From Phil1 sp964487565 (lineage in GTDB: Bacteria > Bacillota > Clostridia > Christensenellales > CAG-138): a DNA stretch of 47,163 nt. Position 1 is the stretch's first letter, and every line of letters starts with the position of its first letter. The notes beneath the pieces were generated by a model, which saw only the letters and a program-made list of their open reading frames with translations, was not told the DNA's origin and searched no databases. Shown here piece after piece: positions 16,633-24,774 of this stretch. A program made the position numbers and the translations under genes. The stretch lies in contig CAZARN010000015.1 of NCBI GenBank assembly GCA_964487565.1, forward strand, positions 1 to 47,163, given 5' to 3'.

Positions 16633-19455
16633 TCAAAGCCTGAGCAGGGGCTTGAGGTATTGTCCCGTGTAGCTTGCGGGGCAGAGCGCGACATCCTCCG
16701 GCGTGCCGCAGGCGACGAGCGTGCCGCCCCTGTCGCCGCCCTCCGGGCCGAGATCGATGATATAATCGGCGGTCTTTATCACGTCGAGGTTATGCTCGAT
16801 CACGACGACCGTGCTGCCCCCGTCGCAGAGGCGCTGGAGGATCTCAAGCAGCCGCTTGACGTCATCCACATGCAGCCCGGTGGTCGGCTCGTCGAGCACA
16901 TAAAGCGTTTTGCCCGTATCGGTGCGCGAAAGCTCCGTCGCGAGCTTGACGCGCTGCGCCTCGCCGCCGGAAAGGGTGGTGGAGGGCTGACCGAGCCTTA
17001 TATAGCCGAGGCCCACGTCGAAAAGGGTCTGCAGCTTGCGCTTGATCTTGGGGAGCGCCGAGAAAAACCCAAGCGCATCCTCAACGGTCATATCGAGCAC
17101 GTCCGCGATGGACTTGCCCTTGTAATGCACCTCAAGCGTTTCCCTGTTATAGCGTTTGCCGCCGCATACCTCGCACGGAACGAATATGTCCGGCAGGAAG
17201 TGCATCTCTATCTTGATTATGCCGTCGCCGCGGCAGGCCTCGCACCGGCCGCCCTTGACGTTGAAGCTGAAGCGACCGTTGCCGTAACCGCGCATCCTCG
17301 CGTCGGGCGTCTGGCAGAACACGTCGCGTATAAGGTCGAAAAGGCCCGTATATGTCGCGGGATTGCTGCGCGGCGTGCGTCCGATGGGGGACTGGTCGAT
17401 ATCGATTATCTTGTCGAGCCTGTTTATGCCGTCTATCCCGTCGCAGTCGCCGGGCTTCGTGTGCGCGCGGTTGAGATCACGAAGGAGCGTCTTCTTCATC
17501 ACCTCGTTGACAAGGCTCGATTTGCCGGAGCCTGAAACGCCCGTGACGCAGGTGAACACGCCCAGCGGAATGCTGACGGTTATGTTCTTGAGGTTGTGCG
17601 CCCTCGCACCGCGCACGGTCAGCCTGTCGCCGCCGACGGGGCGTCTGTCTGAAGGCACGGGGATGCACTTTTTGCCTGAAAGATACTGGCCCGTGATTGA
17701 AGCTTCGGTATTGCATATGTCCTCAAGGCTGCCCGCGGCGATTATTTTGCCGCCGTGCTCGCCCGGGCCGGGGCCGACGTCCACGATGAAATCGGCCGCC
17801 CGCATGGTTTCCTCGTCATGCTCCACAACGATGAGCGTGTTGCCGATGTCGCGCATGTGGCGAAGCGTCGCAAGCAGCTTCGCGTTGTCGCGCTGATGCA
17901 GACCGATGCTCGGCTCATCGAGGATATAAAGCACGCCGACAAGCCCGGAGCCGATCTGCGTTGCAAGGCGGATGCGCTGTGCCTCGCCGCCCGAAAGCGA
18001 CGCCGCCGCGCGCGAGAGGGTGAGGTAATCAAGGCCGACGTCCATCAGGAAGCCCAGCCTCGCGTCTATCTCCTTGAGTATCTGCGAAGCGATGAGCCTT
18101 TGCGTTTCGCCAAGCTCAAGCGCGCAAAGGAATGAGCGCGCGTTCATGACGGTCATGTCGTTCAGCTCCGCGATGGATATGCCGCCGACGCTCACCGCAA
18201 GGCTTTCCGGCTTGAGCCGCCTGCCGTGGCAGTCAGGGCAAGGCGTGTTCGACATATAGCCCTCGATCTCATGCTTCATATACTCGGACGAGGTCTCGCG
18301 GTATCTGCGCTCCAGATTGGGGCAGAGGCCCTCAAACGCCTGATCGAGCGTGCCCGCGCCGTACTCGCGCCTGTACGTGAGATGCAGCTTCTCGCCGCCC
18401 GTGCCGTAAAGTATGGCCTTTTTACCCTCCGCGGGTATATCGCGGAAGGGCGTGTCCACGGTGAAACCGTATTTTTGGCCGAGCGCCTCGAAATACATGC
18501 CGGCGATGCTGTCCTCGTTCGTGCTGCCCCAGCCCGTGACGGTTATCGCGCCGCCAGCGATGGACTTTGAATCATCGGGTATTATAAGCTCCGGATCGAG
18601 CTTCATCAGTATGCCGAGGCCCGAACAGGTCGGGCACGCGCCGAAGGGATTGTTGAACGAGAACATGCGCGGGGCAAGCTCCTCGATGCTGACGCCGCAG
18701 TCCGGGCAGGCATAATTCTGCGAAAAGAGCGTTTCCTCGCCGTTCACGTCGATCTTGGCGAGGCCGTCCCCGAAGGCGAACGCCGTTTCAAACGAATCGC
18801 TGAGGCGGCCCTGCGCCCCGTCGCGCACGACGAGCCTGTCCACGACGACGTCGATCGTGTGCTTGAGCTTTTTGTCAAGCTTGGGCACATCCGCAACGTC
18901 ATACACAGTACCGTCCACCTTGACGCGGACATAGCCGTCCTTCTTTATCTGCTCGAACAGCTTCGCGTGTTCGCCCTTCCTCGCGCGCACTGCGGGCGCG
19001 ATCACGGAAACGCGCGTGCCCTCGCCGAGGGCCATCACGCGGTCAACGACCTGATCGATGCTTTGCCGCTCTATCACGCGGCCGCATATCGGGCAGTGCG
19101 GCGTGCCTATGCGCGCATAAAGCAGACGCAGATAGTCGTTGATCTCCGTCACGGTGCTCACCGTCGAGCGCGGGTTGTTGGAGGTGCTTTTCTGATCGAT
19201 GGAGATGGCGGGGGAAAGCCCCTCGATATAATCCACATCGGGCTTTTCCATCTGGCCGAGAAACTGGCGCGCATAGCTTGAAAGCGATTCAACATAGCGC
19301 CGCTGACCTTCCGCATATATCGTGTCGAAGGCAAGGCTCGATTTTCCGGAGCCGGAGAGCCCTGTGAACACGATCAGCTTGTTGCGCGGCAACGTGAGAT
19401 CCACGTTTTTGAGGTTATGCTCACGCGCGCCCTTGATTATCAGTTTGTCGTTCAT
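16633..19455 (-). CDS. uvrA: Excinuclease ABC subunit A
   Basis: UvrA is the damage-recognition ATPase of nucleotide excision repair and loads UvrB. The 940-residue length is normal. It has two ABC cassettes: Walker A GLSGSGKSS at residues 32-40 and GVSGSGKSS near 638-646, each with an LSGGEAQR signature, and zinc modules CPDCG...CPTCSGLG (near 250-280) and CEACRGDG...CEVCGGKRY (near 735-765). Expected UvrB-binding and insertion regions are present. It lies 18 nt downstream of uvrB with GGAG before its ATG, so uvrB and uvrA are one transcript. Confidence 0.98.
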   Translation of the reverse strand: MNDKLIIKGAREHNLKNVDLTLPRNKLIVFTGLSGSGKSSLAFDTIYAEGQRRYVESLSSYARQFLGQMEKPDVDYIEGLSPAISIDQKSTSNNPRSTVSTVTEINDYLRLLYARIGTPHCPICGRVIERQSIDQVVDRVMALGEGTRVSVIAPAVRARKGEHAKLFEQIKKDGYVRVKVDGTVYDVADVPKLDKKLKHTIDVVVDRLVVRDGAQGRLSDSFETAFAFGDGLAKIDVNGEETLFSQNYACPDCGVSIEELAPRMFSFNNPFGACPTCSGLGILMKLDPELIIPDDSKSIAGGAITVTGWGSTNEDSIAGMYFEALGQKYGFTVDTPFRDIPAEGKKAILYGTGGEKLHLTYRREYGAGTLDQAFEGLCPNLERRYRETSSEYMKHEIEGYMSNTPCPDCHGRRLKPESLAVSVGGISIAELNDMTVMNARSFLCALELGETQRLIASQILKEIDARLGFLMDVGLDYLTLSRAAASLSGGEAQRIRLATQIGSGLVGVLYILDEPSIGLHQRDNAKLLATLRHMRDIGNTLIVVEHDEETMRAADFIVDVGPGPGEHGGKIIAAGSLEDICNTEASITGQYLSGKKCIPVPSDRRPVGGDRLTVRGARAHNLKNITVSIPLGVFTCVTGVSGSGKSSLVNEVMKKTLLRDLNRAHTKPGDCDGIDGINRLDKIIDIDQSPIGRTPRSNPATYTGLFDLIRDVFCQTPDARMRGYGNGRFSFNVKGGRCEACRGDGIIKIEMHFLPDIFVPCEVCGGKRYNRETLEVHYKGKSIADVLDMTVEDALGFFSALPKIKRKLQTLFDVGLGYIRLGQPSTTLSGGEAQRVKLATELSRTDTGKTLYVLDEPTTGLHVDDVKRLLEILQRLCDGGSTVVVIEHNLDVIKTADYIIDLGPEGGDRGGTLVACGTPEDVALCPASYTGQYLKPLLRL

Positions 19456-19473
19456 ATATAAAACTCCATATCG

Positions 19474-21525
19474 TCACTTTCTTCGCGGGGACTTGCGCGT
19501 CCTGCCGCGGGCGTTCCTCGCGCTGCCCGGTGTGCCGGGCGCGGGCTTCGCCCTTTGTGCGCTTTCCTCGCCTGTAAGCGCGAAAAGCTCGTCGCGAAGC
19601 TTTGCCGCCGTTTCAAAGTCAAGCTCCGCCGCCGCGTCGCGCATCTGCTGACGGATGAGGGCGATCTTCGCCTCGCGCTCCGCCCCGGTGAGAACGCTTT
19701 CGTCCGCACCGGCCTTCCTAGATATTTCAAGCACGCTGTGCACGGCCTTATGCACGCTTTGGGGCGTTATGCCGTGCGTCGCGTTATAATTCTCCTGTAT
19801 GCGCCTGCGGCGGTCGGTCTCGTCGATGGCGCGGCGCATGGACTGGGTGATCTCATCAGCATACATTATCACGCGCCCGGAAACGTTCCTCGCGGCGCGG
19901 CCCACGGTCTGGATGAGCGAGGTGTCGCTGCGAAGGAAGCCCTCCTTGTCCGCGTCGAGTATCGCCACAAGACCCACCTCGGGCAGGTCAAGCCCCTCGC
20001 GCAGGAGGTTTATGCCCACAAGCACGTCAAATTCGCCAAGGCGCAGGTCGCGGATGATCTCCATGCGTTCGATCGTCTCAATGTCCGAGTGCATATAGCG
20101 CACGCGCACGCCCATCGTATCAAGATACTCCGTGAGCGTTTCCGCCATGCGCTTGGTGAGCGTAGTCGCGAGGGTGCGCATCCCTTTTTCGGCCGTGCGT
20201 TTGACCTCGCCCAGCAGATCGTCGATCTGTCCCTTCACGGGGCGCACGGTGATGGTTGGATCGACAAGGCCGGTCGGCCTTATTATCTGCTCCACCACCT
20301 GTGTTGCAAGCTCCAGCTCATACTGCGCGGGCGTCGCCGAAAAGCACACGAGCTGGTGTATGCGCGCGTTGAACTCGTCAAACTTGAGCGGACGGTTGTC
20401 GAACGCCGCGGGCAGGCGGAAGCCGTAATCCACAAGGGCGGTCTTGCGCGAAAGGTCGCCGCTGAACATGCCCCGTATCTGCGGCAGGGTGACATGGCTT
20501 TCATCGATGAAAAGAAGAAAGTCGTCCGGAAAATAATCGAGCAGGGTATACGGCGGCTCGCCGGGCTTCCTGCCGTCAAAATATCTTGAATAGTTTTCGA
20601 TGCCCTGACAGTACCCGATCTCGCGCATCATCTCGATGTCATAACAGGTGCGCTGCTCTATGCGCTGCGCCTCGATGAGCTTGTCGTGCGCCTTGAACCA
20701 CGCCACGCGCTCATACATATCGCGCTCGATATCGGCGATGGAGCCTTCAAGCTTGTCGCGCCCGGTCGCATAATGGGTGGCGGGGAACACCGCCGCGTGC
20801 GAGCGAAGGGAGAGCACCTCGCCGGTCAGGACCGATATCTCGCTGATGCGCTCGATCTCATCCCCGAAAAACTCCACGCGGAGGGCCTTGTCCGACCAGT
20901 TGGCCGGGAATATGTCCAGCACGTCGCCCTTGACGCGGAAAGTGCCGCGCGCAAAATCAAATTCGCTGCGCTGATACTGTATGTCCACGAGCTGACGGAT
21001 TATATCGTCCCGCTCCGCCTTTTTGCCCTCGCGCAGGGAGATGGAAAGCTTCAGATATTCCGCCGGGTCGCCCAGGGCATAGATGCACGAAACGGAAGCG
21101 ACGATGATGACGTCCCGTCTTTCGTTGAGCGCGCAGGTGGCGCTGTGACGGAGCTTGTCGATCTCGTCGTTGACGCTTGAGACCTTTTCGATATATGTGT
21201 CGGACGATGCGATATACGCCTCCGGCTGATAATAGTCGTAGTACGAAACGAAATATTCAACGGCGCTTTCCGGAAAAAACTCCCTGAACTCGCTGCAAAG
21301 CTGCGCGGCAAGGGTCTTGTTGTGCGCGATGACGAGGGTGGGCTTCTGCACGGCCTCGATCACCTTTGCCATGGTGAAGGTCTTGCCCGAGCCTGTGACG
21401 CCCATCAGCACCTGCGTTTTGTCCCCGCGCAGCACGCCTTCAGACAAACGCTTTATCGCCTCCGGCTGATCGCCCGAGGGTTCATATGGCGCAACCGCCC
21501 TGAAACGGCCGTCTTCCATATTCAA
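19474..21525 (-). CDS. uvrB: Excinuclease ABC subunit B
   Basis: UvrB is the helicase-like subunit that verifies damage and recruits UvrC. The 683-residue protein shows Walker A GVTGSGKT at residues 42-49, the DNA-clamping beta hairpin YYDYYQPEAYI near 95-105, the DESH box, helicase motifs near GINLLREGLDLPEV and QTVGRAARN, and a C-terminal UVR motif (DFETAAKLRDEL, near 640) followed by a short basic tail. Its start overlaps the stop of the upstream Dabb gene by four bases. There is no LexA-type box that I can recognise upstream. Confidence 0.98.
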   Translation of the reverse strand: MNMEDGRFRAVAPYEPSGDQPEAIKRLSEGVLRGDKTQVLMGVTGSGKTFTMAKVIEAVQKPTLVIAHNKTLAAQLCSEFREFFPESAVEYFVSYYDYYQPEAYIASSDTYIEKVSSVNDEIDKLRHSATCALNERRDVIIVASVSCIYALGDPAEYLKLSISLREGKKAERDDIIRQLVDIQYQRSEFDFARGTFRVKGDVLDIFPANWSDKALRVEFFGDEIERISEISVLTGEVLSLRSHAAVFPATHYATGRDKLEGSIADIERDMYERVAWFKAHDKLIEAQRIEQRTCYDIEMMREIGYCQGIENYSRYFDGRKPGEPPYTLLDYFPDDFLLFIDESHVTLPQIRGMFSGDLSRKTALVDYGFRLPAAFDNRPLKFDEFNARIHQLVCFSATPAQYELELATQVVEQIIRPTGLVDPTITVRPVKGQIDDLLGEVKRTAEKGMRTLATTLTKRMAETLTEYLDTMGVRVRYMHSDIETIERMEIIRDLRLGEFDVLVGINLLREGLDLPEVGLVAILDADKEGFLRSDTSLIQTVGRAARNVSGRVIMYADEITQSMRRAIDETDRRRRIQENYNATHGITPQSVHKAVHSVLEISRKAGADESVLTGAEREAKIALIRQQMRDAAAELDFETAAKLRDELFALTGEESAQRAKPAPGTPGSARNARGRTRKSPRRK

Positions 21526-21803
21526 AACTCATAATCCACGCTGACGGAGCTTTCAAGCACGCTGTGGATATACTCGCGCACCTTCACATGTTCCGGGTGG
21601 ATCTTATACGCCTCAAGCCCCGCCGCGTCGTCGAACACGGCGATCAGCACAAGGTCGAACGACCGCTTCGTGCAAAGCGTGTCCACGCCCGTTTCCATCG
21701 AGCGCAGGCTCGGCACCTTCCCCATGAGGGAATTGAGCATCGGGGCGATCTTTTCAGCTTCTGCCCTGTCGCGGTATTTGTGGCAGACAACGTGCTTCAA
21801 CAT
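21522..21803 (-). CDS. Stress-responsive A/B-barrel (Dabb) domain protein
   Basis: A 93-residue single-domain protein with the Dabb pattern: N-terminal MLKHVVCHKYRDRAEAEKIAPMLNSL, a central LGT-like strand replaced by METGVDTLCTKRSFDLVLIAVFDDAAGLEAYKIHPEHVKVREYI, and a C-terminal strand SVDYEF. Members are small dimeric alpha/beta barrels; most bacterial ones have no known role. It is the first gene of the Dabb-uvrB-uvrA-nitroreductase transcript, with GGAG before the ATG and a promoter at 21839-21866, and overlaps uvrB by 4 nt. The placement suggests stress-linked expression, but this is inference. Confidence 0.88.
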   Translation of the reverse strand: MLKHVVCHKYRDRAEAEKIAPMLNSLMGKVPSLRSMETGVDTLCTKRSFDLVLIAVFDDAAGLEAYKIHPEHVKVREYIHSVLESSVSVDYEF

Positions 21804-21838
21804 ACTTAACTCCTTTTTTCACATATACGCCTTTTTAC

Positions 21839-21866
21839 ATTATACCACGCCCTATGCGCGCCGCAA
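21839..21866 (-). promoter_or_regulatory. Promoter of the Dabb-uvrB-uvrA operon
   Basis: Minus strand TTGCGG (21861-21866), 16-nt spacer, consensus TATAAT (21839-21844), about 35 nt before the Dabb start. Confidence 0.6.
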
Positions 21867-21886
21867 ACGGTAAATGCGCGTCATGT

Positions 21887-21917
21887 GTCCCAAGCGTCCT
21901 TAACGTCCCAAGCGTCC
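21887..21917. repeat. Short 18-bp-period direct repeat upstream of the Dabb-uvrBA promoter
   Basis: GTCCCAAGCGTCC occurs at 21887-21899 and again at 21905-21917, with a partial GCGTCC soon after (21921-21926). It lies between the rnpB terminator and the uvr promoter. No role is evident. Confidence 0.6.
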
Positions 21918-21978
21918 ATTGCGTCCGCAACATCCCGCGCGTACTGCAGGATGAAGCATCGATGAAGTATCCATGTAT

Positions 21979-22010
21979 AAAAACAAAAAAGCCCCCGCGC
22001 GAAGGCGGAG
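21979..22010 (-). terminator. Terminator of rnpB
   Basis: On the minus strand CTCCGC/GCGGGG (one G-T pair) with a 6-nt loop, followed by GCTTTTTTGTTTTT. A clear rho-independent terminator 15 nt after the RNase P RNA. Confidence 0.8.
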
Positions 22011-22024
22011 ACCAGTTTTGTGTT

Positions 22025-22405
22025 CCGGACCGGACGGTAAGCCGAGTTCTGTCGGCCGGCAAACGCCGGCGTGCGGCCATCTATCTTGGATGCGCGTTGC
22101 CGCGCACCTCACGCGATTATCAGGGGCGTGACGGGCAGCCATTGGGGCAGGTCATCCCTGCCGATGCCCCCATTCCAATCTTGCACCGGGTGGGGTTTAC
22201 ATCGCCTGTATGTCGCCATACCTGCGGGTGAGCTCTTACCTCGCCTTTCCATCCTTACCGCATAGCGGCGGTATATCTCTGTTGCACTTTCCCTGGAGTT
22301 GCCTCCGCCGGACGTTATCCGGCACCCTGCCCTGCGGAGCTCGGACTTTCCTCATGCGGATCGCGCCCGAAGGCGTGCCGCACGCGGCCGCATAGTCCGC
22401 TCCGG
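22025..22405 (-). ncRNA. rnpB: RNase P RNA (class A)
   Basis: The catalytic RNA that trims tRNA 5' leaders. Read on the minus strand it shows the universal elements: GAGGAAAGTCCGAGCTC near the 5' end (CR-I), AGGGAAAGTGCAACAGAGA, AGGTAAGAGCTCACC, and a 3' end with GACAGAACTCGGCTTACCG (CR-V). The ends are set by the P1 helix: CCGGAGCGGAC (22405-22395) pairs with GTCCGGTCCGG (22035-22025), 10 of 11 positions. At 381 nt it is in the usual size range. It has a consensus promoter and a T-rich terminator of its own. Confidence 0.96.
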
Positions 22406-22415
22406 AACAAAAAGT

Positions 22416-22444
22416 ATTATGCGGTACGGACGAGGATTTGTCAA
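22416..22444 (-). promoter_or_regulatory. Strong promoter of rnpB
   Basis: Minus strand TTGACA (22439-22444), 17-nt spacer, CATAAT (22416-22421), placing the start point at or just before 22405. The -35 word overlaps the stop codon of the zinc-ribbon gene. Confidence 0.85.
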
Positions 22445-23160
22445 TCGACGGTATAAAGTATCCTGCCGCAGTTTTCGCATTCGACGATCTCCTGCCCGGC
22501 GGCGACGCGCTTTATCGTCGAGGTGGGGAGGGACATGTTGCAGCCGCCGCACTGGTTGTTTTCGACCTTCGCCATGGGCGCCTGATGATGGCTTTTGATC
22601 TTTTTATAGCGTTCCATCAGTTCCGGATCGACATCCGCGGCTGCGGCGTCCTTTCGTTTGTTGGCCTCGTCGATGCCGGGCTTTGCTTCGAGAAGCTCCG
22701 CCTCGCAATCCGCGCGAGTGGCGTCGTATTCCTTTTTTGCCTTTGCGGCGCGGGAAAAGTTATCCTTGTAATCGGCAGTCGCCTTCTCGATCCATGCGAT
22801 GGTGTCGAAAAGCTCCCTGCGGGCGCTGTCCATGCGCGCCATCAGGTTTTCAAGCGACTTGCGGGATTCCGTCATTTCGGCAGCGGTCACTTCGTCGTCG
22901 TTTTCCATCGCGCCGAATTCGGAGACCTCAAGTTCATATTTGTGCATAAGGTCGTCGACCTGCGCGCTGAGCGATTCAACGGTCGATCTGCGGTTTTCGA
23001 TGTTCTTTTGTGTTGCGGAAATGGAGTTTTGCTGCTCGGAAAGATAAGCATGAAGCTTGTTGAGCCTCATCCTCGCGGGCGTGGCTTTGACCTTGTTCTC
23101 AAGGTTTTCCGCTGCAAGCTCAGCCTGCTGATATTTCCACAGTGCGTCCAGTTTGTTCAT
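22441..23160 (-). CDS. Coiled-coil C4 zinc-ribbon protein (CdsZ-like)
   Basis: A 239-residue protein with a long N-terminal coiled coil (about residues 8-180, heptads rich in A, E, K, L) and a C-terminal C4 zinc ribbon: CGGC (near 205-208) and CENCG (near 227-231), the layout of COG1579/zf-RING_7 proteins, called CdsZ in some Bacillota. The start at 23160 (MNKLDAL) is set by GGAGGTG upstream; the longer frame adds nine residues without support. It is the last gene of trmK-nif3-cdsZ and its stop overlaps the rnpB -35. This three-gene neighbourhood with rnpB recurs in Clostridia as far as I know. Confidence 0.85.
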   Translation of the reverse strand: MNKLDALWKYQQAELAAENLENKVKATPARMRLNKLHAYLSEQQNSISATQKNIENRRSTVESLSAQVDDLMHKYELEVSEFGAMENDDEVTAAEMTESRKSLENLMARMDSARRELFDTIAWIEKATADYKDNFSRAAKAKKEYDATRADCEAELLEAKPGIDEANKRKDAAAADVDPELMERYKKIKSHHQAPMAKVENNQCGGCNMSLPTSTIKRVAAGQEIVECENCGRILYTVD

Positions 23161-23200
23161 TTTAGCACCTCCGGTTTTCGCTCGCATAAGCGAAAAGTCC

Positions 23201-23968
23201 TTATATGCCCCTGAGGCAGGACGTTTCGCGATGCGTTAAAGTATATTGTACACCAGGACAAAGCTCCTGTAAACGTTTTATCAACAGGGGCAGCACGGTG
23301 CGTTCGGTTTCATAATGCCCGGCTTCGACGACGCTCATACCGATCGCCTGCGCCGCGAGCGCCTCGTGGTGGCGTATCTCGCCGGTGACGAACACGTCCG
23401 CGCCCTGTGTTTTGGCAAGCCGGATATCCTCGATCGTGCACGCGCCGCCGCAAACGGCGACCCTTCGCACGGGTGTTGAGCCAGAGCCCGTCACGCGCAC
23501 GGCGGCGTCAAGCTTTTGCGCGACGAAGCGGGCGAAGCCGTCAAGCGTCGCGGTGAGGGCGCTTTCGCCGATGCGGCAGATGCCCTCCGGGCCGAAAACC
23601 TCCGTCGATGAAAGGCCGAGCGCCGCGGCGAGCGCGTCGTTCACGCCGTTAAGTGCGGCGTCGAGATTCGTGTGGGCCGCAAAGTGGCCGACGCCGTTTC
23701 GCGCGAGGATATATGCGGCCGCGGTTTCGGGATCGTCGGGCAGGAAGCGCTTTATGCCATGGAAGAAGATCGGATGGTGCGTGAGCAGCAGGTCTGCGCC
23801 AGCGTCCACGGCTTCGCGCGCCGTCACGGGCGTGCAGTCGAGCGATACCAGCACGGAGGTTATCTCGTCGCGGTCGGGGCCGACGAGCAAGCCCACGTTG
23901 TCATAATCGAGCGCGAGCGACTGCGGGGCGAGCGAGTTCATCGTTTCAACGAATTTATCAAGCTTCAT
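23201..23968 (-). CDS. Nif3-like dinuclear metal-centre protein (YqfO family)
   Basis: A 255-residue member of the Nif3/YqfO family (NIF3, DUF34), cytosolic proteins binding two metal ions; some are annotated as GTP cyclohydrolase I type 2 but the role is unsettled. Visible ligands: LLTHHPIFFHG with H64-H65, the AHTNLD segment near 98-103, and a C-terminal H-x3-E stretch (AGHYETERTVLP). The long YqfO form has a PII-like insert; this short one lacks it. Its start overlaps the stop of trmK by 4 nt, the pairing seen in B. subtilis (yqfN-yqfO). Confidence 0.93.
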   Translation of the reverse strand: MKLDKFVETMNSLAPQSLALDYDNVGLLVGPDRDEITSVLVSLDCTPVTAREAVDAGADLLLTHHPIFFHGIKRFLPDDPETAAAYILARNGVGHFAAHTNLDAALNGVNDALAAALGLSSTEVFGPEGICRIGESALTATLDGFARFVAQKLDAAVRVTGSGSTPVRRVAVCGGACTIEDIRLAKTQGADVFVTGEIRHHEALAAQAIGMSVVEAGHYETERTVLPLLIKRLQELCPGVQYTLTHRETSCLRGI

Positions 23969-24675
23969 TTTTTATCCTCCCAGTGATCGATGATATATTT
24001 TGCGGCGTTGAGATCCCGCGCGAGCGTTTCGGGCGTGAGACCGCGGGCATTCGCGCGCTCCATGCGCCTGAGACGGCTTTTATATGCTTTTTGCGCGAGC
24101 GCCAGCAGCGCGTCCTGCCGCTTGTCAAAGGCTATGCGTCCGAACTCCAGAAATGCGTCGTCGACAGGGGACGGGACGCCGGTCTCCGCGTGTTTTGCGG
24201 CGATGAGCTGATAGAAACGCCCTGCATCGAGTATCGCGTTCTCATCCGTCGCGGCGTAACCGTTCGCGAAGAGCCATGCGCGAAGCTCCCTTTCGCCGCC
24301 CATGGGCTGCATCACGATGCGCGACGCGCGCCGGGCAGCGTCACGGCCGTGCGCGAGGATAGAGGCGATAAGCTCGCCGCCCATGCCGCATATGGCCACC
24401 GCGTAATCGCCCATGGCGGAAACGTCAAGCCCGGCGAGGCCGTCCCAAAGGCGAAGCTCCGCCCTGTCGGCATATGCGGGGGCAAGGAGCCTTCCGGCCT
24501 TTGCGAGCGAATCCGCGCTGATATCCGTCGCGAGGACGCGGCGGGCTTTTCCGGTGTTCAGCGCGAGAAGGCAGAGGCGGCCGTGGTCGCAGCCGACGTC
24601 TATGAGCGTATCGCAGCGCGGCAGCATGTCGAGCGCGCACGCGAGACGGCTGTTTTGTGGACTCAAAACATTCAT
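23965..24675 (-). CDS. trmK: tRNA (adenine22-N1)-methyltransferase TrmK
   Basis: TrmK methylates N1 of A22 in tRNA using SAM. The 236-residue protein has motif I DVGCDHGRLCLLAL near residues 22-35, ATDISADSLAKA as the SAM ribose motif, and AICGMGGELIASIL, all typical of the YqfN/TrmK family. No ribosome-binding site precedes the ATG, and the -10 element TAAAAT ends only six bases upstream, so the mRNA is predicted to be leaderless. It begins the trmK-nif3-cdsZ operon, divergent from the SPOR gene. Confidence 0.93.
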   Translation of the reverse strand: MNVLSPQNSRLACALDMLPRCDTLIDVGCDHGRLCLLALNTGKARRVLATDISADSLAKAGRLLAPAYADRAELRLWDGLAGLDVSAMGDYAVAICGMGGELIASILAHGRDAARRASRIVMQPMGGERELRAWLFANGYAATDENAILDAGRFYQLIAAKHAETGVPSPVDDAFLEFGRIAFDKRQDALLALAQKAYKSRLRRMERANARGLTPETLARDLNAAKYIIDHWEDKK

Positions 24676-24681
24676 ATACTG

Positions 24682-24710
24682 ATTTTAATCAAATGCGCTT
24701 CGCATGTAAA
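24682..24710 (-). promoter_or_regulatory. Promoter of trmK giving a leaderless start
   Basis: Minus strand TTTACA (24705-24710), 17-nt spacer, TAAAAT (24682-24687), then CAGTAT and the ATG. The expected start point is at or next to the A of the start codon. Confidence 0.65.
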
Positions 24711-24774
24711 GCATGGAAAGTTTTGTCCATGACCGTCATAAGTATAACAACAGAAAATATATGCGGAGGCTCAT

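Noticed and set aside
21830..22024. CRISPR-like repeats near the 21887-21917 direct repeats
   Set aside because: Only two 13-bp copies at an 18-bp period, no spacers of proper size and no cas gene.
24712..24731. Inverted repeat CATGGA-N8-TCCATG between trmK and the SPOR gene as an operator
   Set aside because: Short 6-bp arms, easily expected by chance; no promoter overlap that would give it weight.
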